Shown: positions 43,733 to 51,943 of the stretch, piece after piece
Layout of the letters: each line of letters opens with the position of its first letter
Numbering within the stretch: the stretch's first letter is position 1
NCBI GenBank assembly: GCA_022650895.1
Contig: JALCQC010000017.1
Location: 1 to 53,323 of the forward strand
From: Bifidobacteriaceae bacterium
Lineage (GTDB): Bacteria; Actinomycetota; Actinomycetes; Actinomycetales; Bifidobacteriaceae
Length of the DNA: 53,323 bases
Direction: 5' to 3'
The notes under the pieces: generated by a model
Seen by the model: the letters and a program-made list of their open reading frames with translations, nothing else
What the model was told of the DNA's origin: nothing
Databases searched by the model: none
Translations under genes and position numbers: made by a program

Positions 43733-44170
43733 TTAGTGCTGAAACTCGAGCTCCTTAATGCGGGCGACCTTGGGAGCGCTGCGTGATGTGGGATCGAAAT
43801 CGTTCTCCAAATAAGCCCTCAAAAGATCCTTGGCGGTTTCAGGCCCAAGAACCTGGGCACCCATGGAGATGAGATTTGCGTTGTTGCTCAACACCGCGCG
43901 CTGAGCTTGATAGATGTCAGCGACACAAGCGCAGTAAGCTCCAGGAACCTTGTTGGCGGCAATGGAGACTCCTATCCCCGTTCCGCACAGGAGGACTCCC
44001 CTCTCCGCCTCCCCTGCAACCACTGCTTTCGCGACCTCAATGGCGACATTCGCATAAATAGGATCCTGCGAAGGGAAATCCACCACGTCATGACCAAGAC
44101 GTCGCGCTTCCTCCATCAGAGTCTTCTTGAGTTCCGAAGCGTTCGGATCACATCCAAAAGCAATTTTCAT
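43733..44170 (-). CDS. RpiB/LacAB-family sugar-phosphate isomerase, EryI-type candidate
   Basis: This small aldose-ketose isomerase has 145 residues. The catalytic Cys62 is in LLCGTGIGVSIAANK. The usual front motif D-H-A-G is replaced by CDPNASELK, which changes the ring-opening His position and suggests a substrate other than ribose 5-phosphate. EryI/DerI enzymes of tetritol catabolism, which isomerise D-erythrulose 4-phosphate to D-erythrose 4-phosphate, belong to this family, and the gene context fits. The second ATG (44170) is preferred for spacing to AAAGGTG. It lies 20 nt before the TPI-like gene. Confidence 0.87.
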   Translation of the reverse strand: MKIAFGCDPNASELKKTLMEEARRLGHDVVDFPSQDPIYANVAIEVAKAVVAGEAERGVLLCGTGIGVSIAANKVPGAYCACVADIYQAQRAVLSNNANLISMGAQVLGPETAKDLLRAYLENDFDPTSRSAPKVARIKELEFQH

Positions 44171-44243
44171 CATTCACCTTTCTCCAGTACACAGAAGGAT
44201 TGAACAGATACGGCACCACTGCAGCCGCCTCCGAATCGTTCCA

Positions 44244-45587
44244 CTAAACGATGAGTCCACAGATTGAGTTGAGAATCAGAAGGAAGACGAGTCCCACCAC
44301 CGATTGAACGGTGACGAGGGTGCTCCATGTTCTCAGTGTCTGGGGAACCGTCATATTGAGATATTCCTTGAAAAGCCAGAACGCACCATCGTTGACATGC
44401 GAGAAAATCATGGCACCTACTGCGATTGCGAGAACGACAAGCGCCTTGTGAACGTCATCGGCTTGGGCAACCATGGGAGCAACAATTCCGGCTGCCGCTG
44501 TGACGGCGACAGTTCCTGATCCGAGTGCCACGCGGAAGAGTGCAGCGATGATCCACGCCAGGAGGACAACAGGAATGGCCCACTGAGCCGTTACATCGGC
44601 AATTTCCTGGCTTAATTTGATGCTTTCCAGCATCTGTTTGAGACCACCTCCGGCACCGATCGTCATGAGAACGTTGACGATGCCTTTGAAGCTTTTCTTC
44701 GTCACTCCGAGAGTCTTGTCGGCGCTCATTCCGGTACGCAGACCAAGGAAAATCAAAGCATAGAGCGCTGCAAGAAGAAGCGCGATGACGGAATTACCGA
44801 GGAATTGGGTCACTTCGTATCCCACTGTGCCTTCCGGGAAGAAGGCCTTCCCGATCGTTCCGAGAATCAGCAGAGCGGGAGCGAGAAGAACGGCGGGAAG
44901 CGAGACCCCTAGGCTGGGGGCGTGCTCGACATCAACCTCCTGGTCGGAGATTCCCGAGCCGTCACTCACCTCATACTTGAGGTAGTGCTTCGACATGATT
45001 TTCGGGAAAAACCAGACACCCGCCACGAAAACAGGGACGGCGACGATGATTCCCAACATAGCGACAAGGCCAAGATCCACGTCGACGGCACTGGCACCAA
45101 TAACAGTCGCCGGACCAGGTGGAAGCAATCCGTGGGCGGTCATCATTCCCGCCGCCATTGGCATGGCGACGAAAAGAGGGTTCTTGCCAAGTTTCTTCGA
45201 TACAGAGAAAACAATGGGAATGAGAAGCACGAAAGCCACTTCGAAAAGACTGGGAAGTTCAATCACCAAGGCGACGAAGCCTATGGCCACCGGAATCAGA
45301 GATTTCTTGCTGCGACCGACGATGACTGTTGCTATTCGTTCCGCACCACCGCTGTCGACAAGAAACGAACCGATGATGGCTCCCAAGCCGATGATGATCG
45401 CAGTATCGGAAAGTTGATCTCCAAGCCCTTGTGCAAAGGCGGAGACCGTTTTCTCAACCCCAAGCCCATTGACGAGGCCGAGAAGAAGAGACGAGATGAT
45501 AAGAGCGATGAACGGCGAAAGTTTACAGTGAACGATCAACACAACCAACAAGATGATTGCTAGGATTCCAGATATAAGGGGAAGCAT
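44244..45587 (-). CDS. GntP-family permease
   Basis: This is an inner-membrane proton-coupled transporter of 447 residues with about twelve hydrophobic helices. Typical GntP blocks are IGLGAIIGSFLVDSGGAERIA, HGLLPPGPATVIGASAVDVDLG, GAGGGLKQMLESI and FSHVNDGAFWLFKEYLNM. Members carry gluconate, other sugar acids, glycerate or similar anions, so the cluster substrate is probably an acidic sugar or a close relative. It lies between pdxA2-like and rpiB-like genes. A perfect 16-bp hairpin precedes it inside the operon, with GGAG about 12 nt from the ATG. Confidence 0.92.
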   Translation of the reverse strand: MLPLISGILAIILLVVLIVHCKLSPFIALIISSLLLGLVNGLGVEKTVSAFAQGLGDQLSDTAIIIGLGAIIGSFLVDSGGAERIATVIVGRSKKSLIPVAIGFVALVIELPSLFEVAFVLLIPIVFSVSKKLGKNPLFVAMPMAAGMMTAHGLLPPGPATVIGASAVDVDLGLVAMLGIIVAVPVFVAGVWFFPKIMSKHYLKYEVSDGSGISDQEVDVEHAPSLGVSLPAVLLAPALLILGTIGKAFFPEGTVGYEVTQFLGNSVIALLLAALYALIFLGLRTGMSADKTLGVTKKSFKGIVNVLMTIGAGGGLKQMLESIKLSQEIADVTAQWAIPVVLLAWIIAALFRVALGSGTVAVTAAAGIVAPMVAQADDVHKALVVLAIAVGAMIFSHVNDGAFWLFKEYLNMTVPQTLRTWSTLVTVQSVVGLVFLLILNSICGLIV

Positions 45588-45661
45588 AAGAGTTAAATCT
45601 CCTTGAATAATCAGCCGGCAACAGTGACCGCATTGTCAGAAAGCGTTCGCCGGTCTGAGAT

Positions 45662-45705
45662 GGTGTTTGAAATCCGAAGAAGGCACTCCTCGGATTTCAA
45701 ACACC
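45662..45705. other. Perfect 16-bp stem-loop inside the sugar operon
   Basis: The arms at 45662-45677 and 45690-45705 are exact complements (ending TCCGA/TCGGA at the loop) with a 12-nt loop. It sits between the pdxA2-like stop and the gntP start. No T-run follows on the minus strand, so it is more likely an mRNA-stability or attenuation element than a terminator. Confidence 0.75.
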
Positions 45706-45722
45706 TTGATGAATTTTCGTCA

Positions 45723-46715
45723 CTACTTTTCTTGGCGACTCGCCACCTCGGCAGCGATATCGAAGGCATTCTGACTTGAAGTGATGCTGGCTTTCCCAGT
45801 TCCCACTATGTCGAATGCTGTTCCGTGAGCAGGGGTGGCGATGATGACCGGCAGGCCTCCCTGGACTGTCACGCCACCATCAAAACCGATGAGCTTCATC
45901 GCAATCTGGCCTTGATCGTGATACATGGTCACGATTCCGTCGTATTTGGTTTTGGCACTGAGGAAAATCGTGTCAGCGGGATACGTGCCCTCCACGTTGA
46001 TTCCCTCTGCCTTGCATTGCTCGACACCTGGCTGAATGATGTCGCTCTCCTCGGTGCCGAACACCCCGTGTTCGCCATTGTGAGGGTTGTAGGCGCACAC
46101 GCCTAAACGCGGATTTTCGATGCCTGAATCATGAAGCAATGTGTGGAGAAGATGAATTGCACTCACGACACCCGATGTGCTCAAATGGGAAGGGACGTCC
46201 TTCATCGCCATGTGGCTTGTGACACGCGATGTCCAGATTCCTGGCATGATGTTGATCTCGCTGGTGAAACCATCGAATTTCAGGAGCTTGGCAAACCAAC
46301 GCAGCTCATCAAGTTCCTGCATTCCGCCCAGGTGAAGACTCGTCTTATTCAAAGGCATGAAGACGATACCGTCCGCTTTGTCGGCGAGAACAAGATCAAC
46401 AGCTCGACGCAGTTGATGAAGAGTTCTCTCCCCCGCAGCCTTCGTGGCCTTCTTCATCGGGATGGGATCCGTAGGAAGGGAATGATCGTCGAGAACTGCT
46501 ACAGCAGAACTGCTGGGCGTAGCGGCGATAGGAACCTGAACACCTGCCGCCTTCGCCGCCTCCTCGACTTCAATCCGATCGGCGAGGACATAGATATCCG
46601 CCTTCTGCCTATTCTTGGGGTCAGCAAGAAGTCTGACGCCAAGCTCGGGTCCGATCCCTGCAGGATCACCCAAGGTGAAGGCAATTCTAGGACGCCGTTT
46701 TTGATTATTTACCAT
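45723..46715 (-). CDS. PdxA-family dehydrogenase, PdxA2-like
   Basis: This NAD-dependent metal-requiring dehydrogenase has 330 residues. The family start is IAFTLGDPAGIGPELGVRLL. Metal-binding His regions are seen in VTSHMAMKDVPSHL, MYHDQGQIAMK and TPAHGTAFDIVGTGKAS. PdxA proper makes a vitamin B6 precursor. PdxA2 paralogues oxidatively decarboxylate tetronate 4-phosphates to dihydroxyacetone phosphate in sugar-acid pathways. The catabolic neighbourhood (GntP, isomerases, kinase) favours PdxA2. The DUF1537 kinase that usually partners PdxA2 is absent here. ATG 46715 has AAAGGAG 8 nt upstream. Confidence 0.9.
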   Translation of the reverse strand: MVNNQKRRPRIAFTLGDPAGIGPELGVRLLADPKNRQKADIYVLADRIEVEEAAKAAGVQVPIAATPSSSAVAVLDDHSLPTDPIPMKKATKAAGERTLHQLRRAVDLVLADKADGIVFMPLNKTSLHLGGMQELDELRWFAKLLKFDGFTSEINIMPGIWTSRVTSHMAMKDVPSHLSTSGVVSAIHLLHTLLHDSGIENPRLGVCAYNPHNGEHGVFGTEESDIIQPGVEQCKAEGINVEGTYPADTIFLSAKTKYDGIVTMYHDQGQIAMKLIGFDGGVTVQGGLPVIIATPAHGTAFDIVGTGKASITSSQNAFDIAAEVASRQEK

Positions 46716-46844
46716 GTGAATACTCCTTTGTACTCTTTTACTGAAATCTGTAGGTTCTCCGCTCCGATTGTTAGGGAGCGGCATCACTCGAACTCGCGTT
46801 GTCAGTGTGAAAGACTGATGTCACATCTTTTACGCAGAGCGTCG

Positions 46845-47783
46845 TCAGGACTCCACCCGACTCTTTGCCCGATCGAGCAGCTTCGTGAGATACCGGGCAT
46901 TCTCACCAGTGACGCCAAGAACATCACCGCCATAGTGTTCGCAGACGAAAACGCCGTCATAACCAAGCTCGATTGCCCGCTGAGTCACTTCTCGATAGTT
47001 GATAATTCCGTCTCGGAGCGTGGAGGGAAGAGACACGCACCAGCTCCGGTCAGGGGCCTCATCGCGCTGATAGTTCTTTAAGTGCCAATAGGTGGCGTAT
47101 GGCAACGTCATTTCGTACAACATGCGCCAATCCTCAACGGGACGATGGAGACGGATGAGATTGCCAACATCGGGATTGAGGCCCACATTGGGAAGGTTTA
47201 CATCCTGAATGAAGTCAACCGCCGACTGAGCTGTCCCCAAGTAGGTGTCCTCATAGAGTTCAAGGCTCATTTTCATTCCCAGAGACTCGGCGTGCTTGCC
47301 GAGTTCACGAATGCTTGAGACAGCTTTCTTCCAAGTCTGCGGATCATTGCGGGGGTCTTTCGCACCCTGGGCCGTCCAGAACCAGAACGCCCTCTTCTGA
47401 GCGTCAGTCAAAGGCTGGTGCAATCCCGTCGAAAAAACTTCGACTCCAAGCTCCGCCGCTGCCTCCATCGCCTCGTGAGCATACGCCAGGTTCTCTTTTT
47501 CCAAACCAGGCTGAATGACGCTTGCACGTTGAATGTGGACGGACGGAATCTTTATTCCTGTCTGTTCAGCCGCTTGGAGAAACTCTTTCTTCCTTGCACT
47601 CGTGAGGAGGGAAGGCTTGAGCCAACCGTCAGAGAGCTCGAGGTATTTGAAGCCTTCAGAAGCAACATCCTCGAAGACGCGGCTCCATTCCTCAACAGGT
47701 GCCTCATGCATGGGCGCACCCTTCGAGTCAACAGGCGATTGACCATTGAGGCAGGCTGCTATCTTCCAATCATTCTGAGCCAT
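46845..47783 (-). CDS. Sugar phosphate isomerase/epimerase-like TIM-barrel protein, EryC-like
   Basis: This 312-residue protein is of the xylose-isomerase-like TIM-barrel (AP endonuclease 2) superfamily. Metal-ligand positions are indicated by MSLELYEDTYLG (Glu), VGLNPDVGNLIRLH (Asp), WHLKNYQRD (His) and GVFVCEHYGGD (Glu). The superfamily includes EryC of erythritol catabolism, hydroxypyruvate/oxo-tetronate isomerases and the decarboxylase OiaC of apionate breakdown, so the reaction cannot be fixed. Its context with EryH- and EryI-like genes favours a tetrulose(-phosphate) step. It starts 30 nt after the kinase stop. Confidence 0.85.
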   Translation of the reverse strand: MAQNDWKIAACLNGQSPVDSKGAPMHEAPVEEWSRVFEDVASEGFKYLELSDGWLKPSLLTSARKKEFLQAAEQTGIKIPSVHIQRASVIQPGLEKENLAYAHEAMEAAAELGVEVFSTGLHQPLTDAQKRAFWFWTAQGAKDPRNDPQTWKKAVSSIRELGKHAESLGMKMSLELYEDTYLGTAQSAVDFIQDVNLPNVGLNPDVGNLIRLHRPVEDWRMLYEMTLPYATYWHLKNYQRDEAPDRSWCVSLPSTLRDGIINYREVTQRAIELGYDGVFVCEHYGGDVLGVTGENARYLTKLLDRAKSRVES

Positions 47784-47813
47784 TGCTTTTTCCTTTCCTC
47801 GAAGAAATCCGAC

Positions 47814-49595
47814 TCATGACGCACGTACGAGATCACCGTCGGCGGTCGTCGCCTCTGAGTCGTCCATGCCGCGGTCTTCGAAATACGGTGTCAGTGCGGA
47901 CACGATGTAGGAGAAGGACAGGGCTCCGGGATCCGGGACTCCCAGCGCTTGTTTCCCGTGCGAGCGCGCCCGCCCCATGCGAGGAAGAAGATCCTTGGTG
48001 GCCTCTGCAGCAGCCGAAGAAACCTGGGCGGCCTTTCTCCACGTTGCCGAGAGGGGCCCATCTTCGGTTTCCAGACTGTCAGCGAAGGGAACGATCGCAT
48101 CTACCATCGTCTTGTCACCGCAGCTGGCACCTCCGAATTCCATCACAGCGTTTTTCGCGGCCACGATGCCGTTGACGATGTCGGCGTCCGTCGGCGGATT
48201 CGTGTCGTCACAGTGTTTCGCCATCGCATGAAGCATCATTCCCCACAGAATTCCCGACGTTCCTCCCGCCTTGTCTTCCCAGGCATCGGCTGCTGTATTC
48301 AGCGTCGTCCTCAAGCCTGCGCCCAAGATAACGGCGTTCCCCGCAGCCGTTGAAGCCGCCGTGGCACCTCTCTGCATTCCGATCCCGTGATCACCGTCTC
48401 CCGCTATTGAATCAATGCGTCCCAGATTGTCCACTTTCTCATCCATGACATAGGAAATGGTGTGCATCATCTCTGCCAGACGAAGTGCACAGGCATGAGA
48501 CTCTTCGGAGGCCTCAACACAGAGAGTCTCCTCATCGTTTGATTCCGTCTGTGGGTAGAGTTCATTATCCGTAGACAAATCCTCTTGCGACACCACCCCC
48601 TGATGAAACGCCGGGGAGTCCGCGGGGACATTCCATAAATCCAAAAGCTCATCGTTCATCCAGAGAAGGCTCAATGAGACTCCGCACATATCGAAGCTGG
48701 TGCAGAACTCTCCGACCTGAGGATCAAGGACCTCCAAACCAGACTTCACCAACAACTTCTCAATCTTCGAGTAGAGGAGGAAAAGTTCCTCGTACTTCAT
48801 GCTTCCCAGACCGTTGACTATGGGAACGACCCGTGGTTTTGCTGCTTCTTCGACATCCGGGGATTCCTTGAGAAGGCCCGTCGTCATCAGCTCGGCGAGT
48901 TGATCGGGAGAGGGAGCGGCGACCTCATCGATCCCCTGTTCTCCATGGATTCCCATGCCTACGGCCATTTTCCCTTGCGGCACGTCGAAGAGCGGATGGT
49001 CGGCACCAGGCAGTGTGCATCCGCTGAAGGCAACGCCGATGCTGTTTGTACGATCGTTCGCAAGCCTTGAGACCCGCTCCACTTCATCCAAGTCATAACC
49101 GAGAGATGCAGCGGCACTCGCGATTTTGATGACGGCCAAGTCACCAGCGATACCGCGCCTCTTTATTCTCTCGTTCTTCGGTGCTGAATATATATCGTCG
49201 GTGATCGGAAGAATCCTGACGTCATGTCCCTCTTCCTTGAGGATTTGACCTGCGCGAGTGAAGTTCAGCAGATCGCCTGCATAGTTGCCGAAAAGCAGCA
49301 TAATGCCGCGTCCCTGGTCCGCCTTTCTGCAGACGCTGACGACCTGGTGCGCAGAGGGCGAGGCAAACACGTTTCCCAAGACAGCTCCATATGCCATCCC
49401 TGGACCAACCATCCCGCCGAATGCCGGGTAATGTCCTGAACCTCCTCCAATGACGACTGCCACATGAGACTCGGTGTCCTTCGTTGAACGAAGGACACCG
49501 CCTTGCGTCGCCCTGACATACCTGTGGTTGGCCAAGACGAATCCCTTCACAGCCTCATCAGCAAACTGAGCTGCATCATTGATCACTACCGCCAT
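47814..49595 (-). CDS. DAK-family kinase (DhaK-DhaL in one chain)
   Basis: This ATP-dependent dihydroxyacetone-kinase-type enzyme has 593 residues. The DhaK domain (1 to about 330) has GGGSGH (50-55) and the His that binds the ketose covalently, His217 in MGIHGE. The DhaL ATP-binding domain (about 365-575) has AGDGDHGIGM (398-407), GGTSGILWG and GDKTMVDA. Known substrates are dihydroxyacetone, D-erythrulose (DerK) and L-erythrulose (LerK). The neighbouring isomerases make a tetrulose likely. ATG 49595 has GGAGGAG 8 nt upstream; the frame extends to 49640 without support. It is the first structural gene after the SorC regulator. Confidence 0.92.
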   Translation of the reverse strand: MAVVINDAAQFADEAVKGFVLANHRYVRATQGGVLRSTKDTESHVAVVIGGGSGHYPAFGGMVGPGMAYGAVLGNVFASPSAHQVVSVCRKADQGRGIMLLFGNYAGDLLNFTRAGQILKEEGHDVRILPITDDIYSAPKNERIKRRGIAGDLAVIKIASAAASLGYDLDEVERVSRLANDRTNSIGVAFSGCTLPGADHPLFDVPQGKMAVGMGIHGEQGIDEVAAPSPDQLAELMTTGLLKESPDVEEAAKPRVVPIVNGLGSMKYEELFLLYSKIEKLLVKSGLEVLDPQVGEFCTSFDMCGVSLSLLWMNDELLDLWNVPADSPAFHQGVVSQEDLSTDNELYPQTESNDEETLCVEASEESHACALRLAEMMHTISYVMDEKVDNLGRIDSIAGDGDHGIGMQRGATAASTAAGNAVILGAGLRTTLNTAADAWEDKAGGTSGILWGMMLHAMAKHCDDTNPPTDADIVNGIVAAKNAVMEFGGASCGDKTMVDAIVPFADSLETEDGPLSATWRKAAQVSSAAAEATKDLLPRMGRARSHGKQALGVPDPGALSFSYIVSALTPYFEDRGMDDSEATTADGDLVRAS

Positions 49596-49693
49596 ATCGT
49601 TCTCCTCCGCATTGAGGTCGAATTTTTCCTCATCAGCCACCGGTCGACGTCATTGTTCTGGTGGTCATATGAATCTCTGTCCGTAGACGTACC

Positions 49694-49724
49694 TGTCAAG
49701 ATAGTCTCGAGCGCCATTTCGAGA
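49694..49724 (-). promoter_or_regulatory. Candidate promoter/operator of the sugar operon
   Basis: A consensus -35 TTGACA (49699-49694, minus) lies just downstream of the inverted repeat TCTCGA (49705-49710)/TCGAGA (49719-49724). No good -10 is seen at 16-18 bp, so the promoter is tentative. It lies in the 204-bp gap between sorC and the kinase gene, where a SorC operator would be expected. Confidence 0.35.
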
Positions 49725-49799
49725 AACGTGTCGTCGCCTCATTGAAAAAATGCGTCACCGTTCGCAACACCGGGGTGAAAAAATACCCCACGCCGATAT

Positions 49800-50768
49800 T
49801 CAGTGGCCATCTCCCCTGAGAATGCCCAAAGCGGTTCTCTGATCGACCACGAGATGAGTGACGTATCCCGAATTCAGAACCGTCCGCAAGGCACGGGACT
49901 TATTCTCATCCGCACCGACGAAGATTCTGTTGGGTACCCTGAGAAACTCATTCTTCGCCAATCCTGTAGACCGTTTGTTCACCGCTATGCCTTGCGTACT
50001 TCCATCCTCACGAAAGAAGGTGGAGGCCACATCACCGACAACACCGTCCTCAGCCATCCCCTGAATGTCCTTTTCGCTGAGAATCCCATGAGTGAAAAGC
50101 GGACTGGACTTTGGCCCATAGGGAGTCCCGACGGAGGTAACGATGACATCCAGCGCCTTTCGGAGTGAAAGAATCTGCTTGACGCTCGACTCCCTCCACA
50201 TCATTTGTCGGGTTTCCACGGAATCGAAGATGGCGGGCACTGGGAAAAGGTGCACCTGCGCATCGAAGGCCGTGCCAAAACGCTCAAGTATTTCAGTGAA
50301 ATAGTTCTCACCGAAGGAGAGCGTATTCCCGAATCCATGCAGCTGCAGTATCTGAACATCTGTGAGCTGCTTGCCATTGAGCTGGAGCGAAATTGCCTCT
50401 GTGGTCCTTCCCCACGTAACGCCGATGACGAATTTTGATTTCACCATGTTCCAGAGCAGCGAACTTGCCGCTTCACCAACGAGAAGGCGGCGACGGGCAA
50501 CGTCATGAATATTTCCCGTTCCGACGACGACCGCCTTGACGCGGAAACGCTGTTCCAGCTGTTCGCGCAAATCATCTGATGAATCACGTTCGCGGTGAAT
50601 GGTGAATTCCAGTACGTGATTTTCTTTTGCCTGTGAAAGAAGCCTCGAAACCGTCGACCGAGAGATCCCGAGTTTCTTTGCAATGACGTCGATCTTCATG
50701 TTACGAACCCAATAAAGTTCCGCGACGTCCGCCATGCGCATCCGCTGCGATTCTTCTTGCTCACCCAT
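49800..50768 (-). CDS. SorC/DeoR-type sugar-binding transcriptional regulator
   Basis: This 322-residue regulator has an N-terminal helix-turn-helix (about 25-45, IDVIAKKLGISRSTVSRLL) and a C-terminal sugar-phosphate-binding domain. Family blocks are GVTWGRTTEAI, DVIVTSVGTPYG, GVVGDVASTFF and HLVVDQRTALGIL. SorC proteins sense phosphorylated sugars made by the pathway they control, so it likely regulates the downstream kinase-to-TPI operon. ATG 50768 is chosen because homology begins there. The ribosome-binding site is weak, and the frame remains open to 50936. Confidence 0.9.
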   Translation of the reverse strand: MGEQEESQRMRMADVAELYWVRNMKIDVIAKKLGISRSTVSRLLSQAKENHVLEFTIHRERDSSDDLREQLEQRFRVKAVVVGTGNIHDVARRRLLVGEAASSLLWNMVKSKFVIGVTWGRTTEAISLQLNGKQLTDVQILQLHGFGNTLSFGENYFTEILERFGTAFDAQVHLFPVPAIFDSVETRQMMWRESSVKQILSLRKALDVIVTSVGTPYGPKSSPLFTHGILSEKDIQGMAEDGVVGDVASTFFREDGSTQGIAVNKRSTGLAKNEFLRVPNRIFVGADENKSRALRTVLNSGYVTHLVVDQRTALGILRGDGH

Positions 50769-50945
50769 GATCAGTTCCGCCCCCTTGCGTTCGATCAATA
50801 TTTCTCCACCATACAACTGGAATGAATCCTGCAGATCGAAAGAAAAGACAGCGTGTTCAACGTTGTATGAGGTGAGACTGAGACGAGGCGTCTTATCACG
50901 GGCTTCGCCACGTATGACGCCGGCAATACACCGCATGAGTACGAC

Positions 50946-50983
50946 AAAACAGGGTCCACCGAACAGCCGGCGGGCCCTGTTTT
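50946..50983 (-). terminator. Rho-independent terminator after uppP
   Basis: AAAACAGGGTCC (50946-50957) pairs with GGGCCCTGTTTT (50972-50983), with one G-U pair. In the minus direction the stem ends in TTTTGTCG. It lies 28 nt past the uppP stop. Confidence 0.82.
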
Positions 50984-51011
50984 TTACTCACTCTTCAACA
51001 GCGAAAAACCT

Positions 51012-51887
51012 CTATGCCGCAGAACCGGCGAGAGGTGCCAAAACGCCGGCAATCATGAGAATTGCCACAACGAGGGCGATGACGATTCGGTAGATCGCGA
51101 AGCCCTTGTACGAGAAGGTGGAAACAATCTTGAGGAACGCAATGATGACGACATAGCCGACGAAGAAGGCGACGAGGGCAGCGACGATCGTGGCCCCCCA
51201 GCCCGGGAAATACGGCATGGACCCAACGTCCTTCACGGATTTCACCGCCTCAAGGATTCCGGAGCCGAAGACGGCCGGAATCGCCATGAAGAAACTCATG
51301 CGGGCAGCTGCCTCACGTGTGTATCCCAGAGCACGGCCAACGGTAATGGTGCCACCGGAACGAGAAACACCCGGGATGAGAGCCATCATCTGCCCGAGGC
51401 CGATGAAGAGAGAATCCTTCCAATTCAGATCGTCCATGGAACGAATCTGCTTGCTGCGCGCATCGAAAACCCACAGCAGAATGCCGAAGACAATGAGAAC
51501 GACCACGGTAATCCAGAGGTTGCGCAGATCGTGCTCGATGGTGTCTTGGAACAGTAGGCCTGCGATGAGAATCGGAATGGTGCCGATGATGATGTACCAG
51601 CCCATCCGAGCATCCTTGTTGTGGGCACCGAACCGGGAGGCGCGGTCCTTCCCTTCCTTTCCGAACAGGCAGCGGAACCACCCTCCGAGAATTCTTGCGA
51701 TGTCGTGTCGGAAATAGAGCAGAACCGCCGTTTCCGTACCCAGCTGGATGATGGCGGTGAAAGCGGCTCCCGGATCGTGCATTCCCATCAGTGCGCCGAT
51801 AATTCGGATATGCGCACTCGACGAAATCGGAAGAAATTCGGTAAGACCCTGGACCAATCCCATAAATATCGCTTGCAAGAAATTCAT
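51012..51887 (-). CDS. uppP: Undecaprenyl-diphosphatase UppP (BacA)
   Basis: This membrane phosphatase regenerates undecaprenyl phosphate, the lipid carrier for cell-wall precursors, and can confer bacitracin tolerance. It has 291 residues and about eight helices. The two active-site motifs are visible: the Gln/Glu-rich front ITQ-type block (QGLTEFLPISSSAHIRI, then IQLGTETAVLLYF) and LIPGVSRSGGTITVGRALG. It is a single gene, divergent from the fructosamine-kinase-like gene, and no Shine-Dalgarno is obvious before ATG 51887. Confidence 0.95.
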   Translation of the reverse strand: MNFLQAIFMGLVQGLTEFLPISSSAHIRIIGALMGMHDPGAAFTAIIQLGTETAVLLYFRHDIARILGGWFRCLFGKEGKDRASRFGAHNKDARMGWYIIIGTIPILIAGLLFQDTIEHDLRNLWITVVVLIVFGILLWVFDARSKQIRSMDDLNWKDSLFIGLGQMMALIPGVSRSGGTITVGRALGYTREAAARMSFFMAIPAVFGSGILEAVKSVKDVGSMPYFPGWGATIVAALVAFFVGYVVIIAFLKIVSTFSYKGFAIYRIVIALVVAILMIAGVLAPLAGSAA

Positions 51888-51943
51888 GAGTCAAATGTCG
51901 CATAGATTGGTGACAATGAGGTCCAGAACAAAGGAGGCTCTCA

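Noticed and set aside
46131..47081. 316-residue plus-strand frame opposite the PdxA2-like and EryC-like genes
   Set aside because: It spans two real genes and their spacer on the opposite strand and shows no family motif.
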